The position numbers and the translations under genes were made by a program. From Streptomyces albireticuli (GTDB lineage Bacteria; Actinomycetota; Actinomycetes; Streptomycetales; Streptomycetaceae): 64,000 bases of DNA. The stretch covers positions 310,001 to 374,000 of the forward strand of contig NZ_CP021744.1 in the NCBI RefSeq assembly GCF_002192455.1, read 5' to 3'. This document shows positions 57,649-64,000 of this stretch, piece by piece (the stretch's first letter is position 1; each line of letters starts with the position of its first letter). The notes beneath the pieces were generated by a model. It had not been told where the DNA came from. It worked only from the letters and a program-made list of their open reading frames with translations, and did no database searches.

Positions 57649-58248
57649 CTAGTACGCCCCGCCCCGGAAGTACAGGCTGCCGTACGGCCGCGGGCGGTCG
57701 CCTCGTTCGTGCGCGGCCGCGGACCGGTCCGCCGCGGTCGACCGCCGGTCCAGGGCCCGGAGGGTCTCCAGGCCGGCGAGGACCTTGGGGCGGTTCTCGG
57801 CCCTCTTCAGCCACGCCGGCAGCCGCGGGATCATCGCCATCGTCGGGCTCGCGCCGCCGCGCTCGCGCAGATGGGCGCCGACGTAGGCGGCCAGCTCGTC
57901 GACGTGCCGCGTGTTGTACGCCCACAGGATCCGCCCGGCGCAGCGCGTCTGGAGCCACAGCGGGCGCCGGAAGAACGGGTCCTCGGTGCCGCCCGGGGCC
58001 GCGCCGACCAGGCCGGCGCCGCGCGTCCCGGCTTCCCAGGTGTCGACGGCGCCGCAGCCCGCGCAGGCCAGGCGGCGCGGCCGGAAGAGGAGCTCGCTGA
58101 AGTACTTGGGCTCGGCCAGGCCGGGCCTGGGCACGACGAGCGCGCGGCCGCCGCACCCTGGGCAGACCACCGCTATGCGGTCGGTGAACCCCACCAGCCA
58201 TGTCCCCCGGTCGTGGTGGCGTGCCGGGCCGCTCGGTTCGGTGTTCAT
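57649..58248 (-). CDS. Zinc-ribbon protein of unknown function
   Basis: ATG 58248 has GAGGG upstream and gives 199 residues. Two Cys pairs, VCPGCGGRALVV and LACAGCGAVDTW, about 33 residues apart, form a zinc ribbon in the first third. The rest (RPLWLQTRCAGRILWAYNTRHVDELAAYVGAHLRERG, MIPRLPAWLKRAENRPKVLAGLETLR) is helical, with a Trp-rich turn. Homologous proteins occur in many bacteria as uncharacterised TFIIB-zinc-ribbon-like proteins. A role in nucleic acid or protein binding is possible but unproven. Confidence 0.75.
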   Translation of the reverse strand: MNTEPSGPARHHDRGTWLVGFTDRIAVVCPGCGGRALVVPRPGLAEPKYFSELLFRPRRLACAGCGAVDTWEAGTRGAGLVGAAPGGTEDPFFRRPLWLQTRCAGRILWAYNTRHVDELAAYVGAHLRERGGASPTMAMIPRLPAWLKRAENRPKVLAGLETLRALDRRSTAADRSAAAHERGDRPRPYGSLYFRGGAY

Positions 58249-58301
58249 GGCCGACACCCTCGCAGGTGCCCTGCGTCCCGGGCGAATTCGCCGGCCGTCC
58301 T

Positions 58302-61300
58302 TCACGGCCCGGTGTGGACGTAGGCCGCCCACCACAGCGGGTCGTCGTCCCGTGCCCGCAACCGCTGGACGGCACTGTGCAGGGCGGTCGCGGCGCGGTC
58401 CGGATCGAGGTCGCCGGGGTCGCCCGGGCCGCCGGGAGAGCGCGGCCGGGTGAGACCGGCGTAGAAGTCCTCCGCCGCCCGCAGGGCGGACTCGTCGTCG
58501 ACGGCCCACTGGGCGGCCACCACATGGGTGAACCCCGCCAGTTGCAGGGCTCCCGCCAGGTGGACCGCCTCGTCGGGCAGCCCGGCGGCGCCCCGCGCGG
58601 TCTCGCAGGCCGACAGGAACGCCAGCCGCGCGTGGCTCAGGCGCAGCCGTGAGATGTCCGCGACCGTCAGCGGGCCGGACCGCTCGTGGTCGTGGCAGTA
58701 CAGGGCGCCGCCGGCCGAGTCCTCCGGGTTCTGGCTGCCGTGGCCCGAGAAGTGCAGGAAGGAGTGGGCGGGGAGGGCGTCCAGCACCGCCGTCCGGGAG
58801 GCCCGGCGGCCCGCCAGGATCGTGGTGCGCGGCACCCGGCCGGACAGCAGGCGCACTTCGGCCCGCGCGTGGGGCAGCGGGGGCAGGCCGGGGGTGTCGG
58901 ACTGGTCGACGGCGAGCATCCGGCCCGGCTCGGAGGCGCCTCTGTCACTCTCCGCCCGCGCGCTCCCGTGCCCGCCCGTGCTGCCGTTCCCGCCGGTCCC
59001 TTCCGCCCAGGCCGTGCCGCTACCGGGCGCCGTCTGCGCCGCGAGGGCGCGCAGCGTGGTCGTGTACGAGCACACGTACCGGTCCGGCAGCGCCCTCGGC
59101 CCGCCGCCCGCCCCGCCGGTCTCATCGGTCCCGTCGATCGCATCGGCCCCGGGGCCGTAGTGCCCGGCCGCGTGCAGGGGCAGCAGGGACAGCAGGCCGG
59201 TGGGGCACCACCACAGCCGCGGCAGCCGCACCCCCGCGCGCTTCGGGGCCTCGCCCAGCTCGGCCAGGACCGGCGCGGCCACGGCGTCCCACAGCCAGCC
59301 CAGGGTGCGGACCAGCATCCGCTGGGCCCGCCAGGCGCCCGCCGGTGAGCCGCCGGCCGAGGCGAGCGCGTCGAGCAGGGCCCCGGTCCGTTCCTCCAGG
59401 CCGCCGGGCCCCTTCAGCGCGAGCTCCGGCAGTGGCACCGCGCGCAGCCCGTCCCGGGTGACGACGAGCGCGTCGCAGCGCAGGGCGCTGGTGTTGACGA
59501 CCACGACCGGCCCGTTCGCGGCGGCCGCGCGCAGCCGCTCGGCGGAGGGCAGCCGCAGGAAGTCCTCCAGCCCGGGGAGTTCCCGGGCCCGGCGCACCAG
59601 CTCGTCCATCTCGCGGGCGAGTTCGCGGTGCCGTTCCGCCGCCGCCCGCTGTTCCCGGACGGCCCTGGCGGGGTCGGTCCCGATCGCCGCCTGGTCAGGG
59701 TCGGACGCGGATCGGGTGTCCGGGTCCGCGTCCAGCAGTGCCCGCACCTCCCGGATGCGGGCGGCCAGTCCGGGCGCCCGCTCCCGTAGCGCCGTCATGT
59801 CGTCGCGGGCGTCGAGGGCCTGTGCCAGGAGTACGCCCCGGCCCTGTTCCAGCAGCTGGACGGCCTCCTGCGGGCGCCCGGCGTTCAGGGCCACGGCGGC
59901 GGCGTCGCCGGCCAGTCCCGCCGCGCGGCCGAGCGCGTCGAGCCGGTCCTCCCGGGCCAGTCCGTGCCAGGCGAGCAGGGGCAGTTCGGCGACGGCGGCC
60001 CGGTGGGCGTCCAGCGCCTCCCGCCAGTCCCCGAGGCCCGCGGCGGCCCTTCCCCAGGCCCGCGCGGCGCGGTACCTCACCAGGGCGGGCGCGGTGGTGA
60101 TGCCCGTGGCCTGGCGGAACAGGTCGAAGGCCAGCTCGATGTCGCCCAGGCTCCCGCCCAGTGACGCGCGGACCAGGAGCGCCGCGCCGAGGTTGGACAA
60201 GTACTTGGCGCGCTGCGGGTGGCCGTCGGGTGCCGCGCGGACGGCCGCCCGCGCGGCACCCGCCGCCTCGTCCGCGTCGGCGGCGTCGGACGCCTCGGCC
60301 GTGTCGGCGAGCAGCCGCCGCTCGTCGATACGGGCGAGAAGGGCTCCGCTGAGGTTGGACAGGCCCACGGCGCGGGACGGGTGGCCGTCGGGACAGGCGC
60401 GCACGGCTTCCCGCAGGCAGGCGACGGCCTCGTCGGCGTCCGCCGGCCGTCGCCCCGCGCTTCCATGGCGGTGGCGCAGCGAGTTGCCGAGGTTGGACAG
60501 GTGGACGACGCGGGCCGGGTGGCCTTCGGGTACGGCCCGGACGGCGGCGCGGGAGGCGTCGATCGCCTCGTCGAGGTGGGCGGGGTCGCCCGTCCGCTCG
60601 TACCGGGTCGTGAGGGCGGTGGAGAGGTTGGTGAGGAGCAGATGGTCCGTCACATGGCCTGCGGGCAGTCCTCGGACGGCGGCGCCCGCCACTTCGATCG
60701 CCTCGTCGAGGTCGGCGAGCGCGCCCGACCACTCGTACCGCCGGCGCAGGGCGATGCCCAGGTTGGCCAGGTGGACCACGCGCTCGGGGGCGTCGGTGAC
60801 GGGAGTGGCCTCGACCGCCTGTCTGCTCGCCCGTACCGACTCCTCCAGGTCCGCCTGGGCCCCGGAGCGGATGTAACGGGCGAGCAGGGTGGTGCTGAGG
60901 TTGGAGAGATAGGTGGCGCGCCGCGGGTGCTCCGTGGGCAGGGCGTCCACCGACTGCCGGCTCAGCTCCACGGCCCGGTCCAGATCGGCCGCCGTGCCGA
61001 GGCGTTCGGCCCGGACGCGTAACGTCGCGCCGAGGTTGGACAGGTGCATCGCCCGGTCCGGGCCGGACCGTGGGGTGGACCGTCCGGCTTCCTCCATCCG
61101 CTGTACGGCCTCGTCCAGCAGGGCGAGGTCGCCGTTCCGCTCGTACGCGGCCTGGAGTGCCCGGCCGAGGTTGAACAGCACCTGGGGCGCGTTGCGGTCG
61201 GCGGGGCCGCCCACGAGTGACCGGGCGGCGGCGCGGTGCCGGTCCAGCGCCTCGGTGAGATCGCCCTGGTCCCCGGTGAGCGCGAACCGGTCCAGCAGGA

Positions 61301-63188
61301 GGCCGCCGATGTGCGACTCGTCGACGGCCCGGTCCGGGTCGTCGGGGCCCTGCCGGACGGCCTCCCGGAAGGTGTCGAGCGCCGCGTCCAGGTCGGTGAG
61401 GGACGCGGTGCGGTCGAAGCGGCGCATCCGGGCACGTCCCAGCTCGGACAGGCACTTGCGCAGGGCGACGGGCTGGAAGCCGGTGAGGAGCCCGCGGGCC
61501 TCCTCCAGGACGGTGGCCGCCTCCTCCTCGTCGGCGGACGAGCGGGCCCACCCGGCCCGTTCCAGCAGGGCCTCGCCCAGCAGGCTGAGCGGTACCCCTC
61601 GGTCCGCCTGTGCGGCGGGGGTGGCGCGGACGCTGCGCCGGGCCGCCTCGACCGCGGCGTCGGCGTCGGCGGGATCGCCGGTGCGGCGGAAGCGGGCCAG
61701 CAGGGCGCCACCCAGGTCGTACAGGCTTACGGCCGCGGGGGCGCTGTCGTCGCCGGGGCGGGGCACAGCCCGCCGGAGGAGCTCCACGGACTCGTCGATG
61801 TCCGCCGGCCTGCCCAGGCGGGTGAACCGCAGCCGCAGGGCCTTGCCCAGGACTCCGAGGTACAGGTCCCGGTGCGGATCCGCGGCGTCGGCGGGGGTGT
61901 CGGCCAGGGCCCGCCGCGCCGCGTCCACGGCGGCGTCCAGGTCGGCCGCCGCCCCGGAGCGCTCGGCCTTCGAGCGCAGGACGCCGCTGAGGTTGGCCAG
62001 GCATCTGCGGTGTTCCGCGTGGCCGGGCGGGCAGGCCGCCACGGCGCGCGTCACCGCGTCGACGGCGGCGTCGAGGTCGGCCGGGTCGCCGAGGCGCAGG
62101 AACCGCTGGTCCAGTGCGAGCCCGAGGTTCGTCAGGTACATCGCCCGCAGGGGGTCGTCCGGGGCGGACCGGCGATCGGCGTGCCTGAGGGCGTCGACCG
62201 CGGCCTCCAGGTCCGGCACGGCGGCGTCCCGTTCGTACCGGGCCAGGAGGGCCATGCCCGCGTTGGAGTGGAAGAGGGCCTGGGGCTCCGGCGTGGCCCG
62301 TACGGACGCGGTGCCGTGGGTGACGGCGTCGTCCAGGTCCTCCTGGGTCTGGTGGACACCGAACCGGACGAACAGCGCGGCGGAGAGGTTGGAGAGGTAC
62401 AGCCCGCGGTCCGGGTCGTCAGCGGGGGCGAGCCGTACGGCCTGCCGGCCCATGTCGACGGCCTCCTCCAGGTCCGTGGCGTCACCCAGCACCGCGCAGC
62501 GGTTGCGCAGCGCGCCGCACAGGTTCGCGAGGAGCATCGGGCGGACGGGGTGCGACGCGGGCAGGACGCTCCGCAGCTCCCGCCAGAGGGCGATCGCGTC
62601 CTCCAGTGCCTGGCCGTCGCCCCTGGTCTGCCAGCGGCCGAACAGCTCCAGGGCACGCTCCCACAGGGCGGCCAGGTCCCGTGGCTCGGGCACGTCCATC
62701 GTGGCGACGGCCTCCCGTATGTCCTCGGGCACCTCCTCCGGCGCGAACCGGATGACCAGGGCGAACAGCCCGAACGTCAGCCGCGCGTCGGGCAGGGCCT
62801 CCTCGGTGCCCGGGCCGAGGGCCACGCACCGGGCGTAGTGCAGGCAGGCGACCGCGTACAGAGCGGACCGGTCGAGAAGGTAGAGCGGCTGATGGGGCCC
62901 GGCGGGGCTCTCCGGGACGCGCAGGACGCCCAGGCGCAGCGCGGTGGCCTCGGCCAGGGCGTCCGGTTCCGTCACGGCCTCCCGGTTGCCTTGGTTCCAG
63001 AAGGCGCCCAGCCGTTCCTCCAGGCGGGCGGCGATCCGCTCGATCCCGGTCCAGTCGGGCTCGGTCCGGTCAGGTCCGGTCAGGCCCGGTTCGTTCCGGG
63101 TGGCGCCGGTCCCGGTGCCGTCGTTCCCGGTGGTGTCGTTCCGCATCATCCGCCCCCGCAGTCTTGTCCCGTCTCCCCCGCATGACAT
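58302..63188 (-). CDS. TPR-CHAT protein (caspase-like protease with 18 tandem TPR-like repeats)
   Basis: ATG 63188 has GGAG four bases upstream and gives 1628 residues. Residues ~90-200 are a helical N-terminal region. Residues ~200-1080 hold about 18 units of 45-51 residues, each with a core such as YLSNLSAAL-RF or HLSNLGNSLRHRHG followed by DLDEAV---RAAV-A-P, a TPR-like pattern. Residues ~1290-1628 are a CHAT (caspase HetF-associated) domain. The catalytic dyad is His1483 (LHFSGHGSQ) and Cys1528 (LAFLSACETARG). CHAT proteases in bacteria act in conflict systems, for example activated by partner sensors to cut a pore-former or an inhibitor. The divergent small Cys-rich and membrane protein genes are candidate partners. 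Confidence 0.88.
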   Translation of the reverse strand: MSCGGDGTRLRGRMMRNDTTGNDGTGTGATRNEPGLTGPDRTEPDWTGIERIAARLEERLGAFWNQGNREAVTEPDALAEATALRLGVLRVPESPAGPHQPLYLLDRSALYAVACLHYARCVALGPGTEEALPDARLTFGLFALVIRFAPEEVPEDIREAVATMDVPEPRDLAALWERALELFGRWQTRGDGQALEDAIALWRELRSVLPASHPVRPMLLANLCGALRNRCAVLGDATDLEEAVDMGRQAVRLAPADDPDRGLYLSNLSAALFVRFGVHQTQEDLDDAVTHGTASVRATPEPQALFHSNAGMALLARYERDAAVPDLEAAVDALRHADRRSAPDDPLRAMYLTNLGLALDQRFLRLGDPADLDAAVDAVTRAVAACPPGHAEHRRCLANLSGVLRSKAERSGAAADLDAAVDAARRALADTPADAADPHRDLYLGVLGKALRLRFTRLGRPADIDESVELLRRAVPRPGDDSAPAAVSLYDLGGALLARFRRTGDPADADAAVEAARRSVRATPAAQADRGVPLSLLGEALLERAGWARSSADEEEAATVLEEARGLLTGFQPVALRKCLSELGRARMRRFDRTASLTDLDAALDTFREAVRQGPDDPDRAVDESHIGGLLLDRFALTGDQGDLTEALDRHRAAARSLVGGPADRNAPQVLFNLGRALQAAYERNGDLALLDEAVQRMEEAGRSTPRSGPDRAMHLSNLGATLRVRAERLGTAADLDRAVELSRQSVDALPTEHPRRATYLSNLSTTLLARYIRSGAQADLEESVRASRQAVEATPVTDAPERVVHLANLGIALRRRYEWSGALADLDEAIEVAGAAVRGLPAGHVTDHLLLTNLSTALTTRYERTGDPAHLDEAIDASRAAVRAVPEGHPARVVHLSNLGNSLRHRHGSAGRRPADADEAVACLREAVRACPDGHPSRAVGLSNLSGALLARIDERRLLADTAEASDAADADEAAGAARAAVRAAPDGHPQRAKYLSNLGAALLVRASLGGSLGDIELAFDLFRQATGITTAPALVRYRAARAWGRAAAGLGDWREALDAHRAAVAELPLLAWHGLAREDRLDALGRAAGLAGDAAAVALNAGRPQEAVQLLEQGRGVLLAQALDARDDMTALRERAPGLAARIREVRALLDADPDTRSASDPDQAAIGTDPARAVREQRAAAERHRELAREMDELVRRARELPGLEDFLRLPSAERLRAAAANGPVVVVNTSALRCDALVVTRDGLRAVPLPELALKGPGGLEERTGALLDALASAGGSPAGAWRAQRMLVRTLGWLWDAVAAPVLAELGEAPKRAGVRLPRLWWCPTGLLSLLPLHAAGHYGPGADAIDGTDETGGAGGGPRALPDRYVCSYTTTLRALAAQTAPGSGTAWAEGTGGNGSTGGHGSARAESDRGASEPGRMLAVDQSDTPGLPPLPHARAEVRLLSGRVPRTTILAGRRASRTAVLDALPAHSFLHFSGHGSQNPEDSAGGALYCHDHERSGPLTVADISRLRLSHARLAFLSACETARGAAGLPDEAVHLAGALQLAGFTHVVAAQWAVDDESALRAAEDFYAGLTRPRSPGGPGDPGDLDPDRAATALHSAVQRLRARDDDPLWWAAYVHTGP

Positions 63189-63224
63189 GATGCTCCATCA
63201 ACTTCGTCGCGGAGGGGGCGGATT

Positions 63225-63593
63225 GTGGAGACCTCGGAGCTGCTGGGTGTGCTGTGCCGGGAACTCCCCGAGCTGCGGGCGGTCGCCGAGGAGACCGGTG
63301 ACGGTGACGGCCTGGAGGAGGTCCTGGCGGCGGCGCGGCGCGGGGAGCCGGTCGACGAACGACTGCGGGCCCTGGGGCTGCTGCGTCTGCTGGAGTCCTC
63401 GACGACCCGTGCCGCGCCGGCGGGCGGCGAGCAGGCGGCCGGCCTGGTCTCCCTGCCCGGTGACCGCGTCGGGCATGTGGCGCTCGGCCGCTACCGCTGC
63501 CCGGCCGGCGCCTGCCGCCGGGCGGAACAGCCGAGTCCGGGCGAGGACCTGCCGGTCTGCGCCCTACACGCCCGGCCGCTGCGGTTCGGCTGA
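63225..63593 (+). CDS. Small Cys-rich protein divergent from the TPR-CHAT gene
   Basis: GTG 63225 has GGAGG upstream and gives 122 residues. The N-terminal ~65 residues are an acidic helical domain (ETSELLGVLCRELPELRAVAEETGDGDGLEEVLAAARRGE). The C-terminus RYRCPAGACRRAEQPSPGEDLPVCALHARPL has a C-x4-C and C-x2-H set able to bind zinc. Small zinc-finger proteins of this shape are found next to CHAT and other conflict genes in streptomycetes and may be adaptors or substrates. The start lies 36 bases from the CHAT start, so both promoters overlap. Confidence 0.72.
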   Translation: METSELLGVLCRELPELRAVAEETGDGDGLEEVLAAARRGEPVDERLRALGLLRLLESSTTRAAPAGGEQAAGLVSLPGDRVGHVALGRYRCPAGACRRAEQPSPGEDLPVCALHARPLRFG

Positions 63594-63622
63594 CCGCGCG
63601 GCCGGGGCGGGGGCGGGGTGGG

Positions 63623-64000
63623 ATGAACACGGTGCTGGCGGAGCTGGGCCGCAAGTACGTGGAGCGGTGGGTGGCCGTGCTGGTCCTGCCCGGGCTGCTC
63701 TACGTGGCGGGCGCGGTGGCGGCCCACCGGCTGGGCCACGCCCACTGGGCCGACGCCGGCCGGCTGGCCGGTCTGCTGGATCCCGGTGGCCCGCTCGACG
63801 GTGGCCGTACTTCCCTGTGGGTGCTCGTGTTCGCGGTGCTGCCCGTGCTCTCGGCCGCCGCCGGGCTGGCCGCCCGCGGTGCCGCCGCGGCGCTGGGGCG
63901 GCTGTGGTTCGAGCCCTGGCCCTTCGGTCTGCGACGGCTCGCGCGACGGCTGACGGCGGCCCGCGCCGAGCGGTGGCGGGCGGCCGACCGCGCGTACCGG
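63623..64000 (+). CDS. Membrane protein, 3' truncated by window end
   Basis: ATG 63623 behind GGGGTGGG opens a frame that runs off the window: MNTVLAELGRKYVERWVAVL, PGLLYVAGAVAAHRL, then SLWVLVFAVLPVLSAAAGLAARG and a basic amphipathic helix (LRRLARRLTAARAERWRAADRAYR). Two hydrophobic segments are visible. It lies 30 bases after the Cys-rich gene on the same strand and probably belongs to that operon. A membrane-bound partner is a recurrent part of CHAT conflict modules, but this link is inference. Confidence 0.65.
   Translation, partial: MNTVLAELGRKYVERWVAVLVLPGLLYVAGAVAAHRLGHAHWADAGRLAGLLDPGGPLDGGRTSLWVLVFAVLPVLSAAAGLAARGAAAALGRLWFEPWPFGLRRLARRLTAARAERWRAADRAYR

Noticed and set aside
58528..63185. 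Long plus-strand open frames opposite the TPR-CHAT gene
   Set aside because: They are Arg/Ser/Ala-rich antisense shadows whose regular pattern reflects the TPR repeats.
58302..63188. The repetitive region considered as a CRISPR array or DNA satellite
   Set aside because: The repeats are protein-coding TPR-like units of variable DNA sequence, not conserved short repeats with spacers.

Overview
The window is a stretch of high-GC actinomycete chromosome, almost certainly Streptomyces. Evidence for this is the very strong G/C bias at third codon positions, frequent GTG starts with GGAGG-type ribosome binding sites, many small secreted proteins and lipoproteins, GTGA start/stop overlaps, and families typical of streptomycetes (XRE/ImmA/MAB_1171c triad, TPR-CHAT protein, XRE-NACHT protein, RAE-linked HelR). 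No rRNA, tRNA, CRISPR array or intact mobile element was recognised. The gene mix (secreted enzymes, resistance genes, regulators, decayed genes) looks like accessory, arm-type DNA rather than core chromosome.

Layout. 1-5.7 kb: a 5'-truncated glycosyltransferase, an ABC-F ribosome-protection-type ATPase preceded by a 7-codon leader peptide, a small secreted protein, an AraC-type regulator, a HAD-like protein and a YqeY-like protein. 5.7-17 kb: a PAP2 membrane enzyme, a secreted beta-lactamase-fold hydrolase, small secreted and membrane proteins, an I36-type inhibitor, an alpha/beta hydrolase, a methyltransferase and a secreted phosphodiesterase, with three decayed stretches between them. 17.2-28.9 kb: a likely specialised-metabolite locus. 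It holds a two-component flavin monooxygenase pair with a divergent GntR regulator, then an operon of NRPS-like A-T-R reductase, two cytochromes P450 and, upstream, a flavin/F420-type split-barrel protein. Divergent from these is a TetR regulator overlapping a 14-TM exporter. 29-38 kb: a secreted beta-trefoil lectin, an amidinotransferase, two PepSY proteins, a cutinase/PE-PPE-like hydrolase, a DUF6585-like protein overlapping a SARP regulator, and a divergent XRE-NACHT-TM protein.

37.7-40.7 kb is the most striking part. A rearrangement scar carries a ketoacyl-synthase remnant and is followed by a rifamycin-associated element (RAE), the 47-codon stump of a glycosyltransferase that looks like rifamycin glycosyltransferase, and an intact helR-type gene for an RNA-polymerase-protecting ATPase. 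40.7-58 kb holds a TTG-initiated lipoprotein, the XRE/ImmA/MAB_1171c triad with a frameshift in its third gene, an ATP-grasp enzyme, a tyrosine phosphatase, lipoproteins, a HEAT-like protein, an alpha/beta hydrolase, a GNAT enzyme, a divergent arsenic locus (arsC / arsR-acr3), a secreted GH47 mannosidase-like enzyme and an SDR. 58.3-64 kb ends with a 1628-residue TPR-CHAT protein divergent from a Cys-rich small protein and a truncated membrane protein, which together look like a conflict or defence module.

Two antibiotic-responsive loci (ABC-F with leader, RAE-helR), a metabolite operon with its own exporter and two candidate immune modules (XRE-NACHT, TPR-CHAT) therefore lie within 64 kb. 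Several long inverted repeats act as probable shared terminators between convergent genes.
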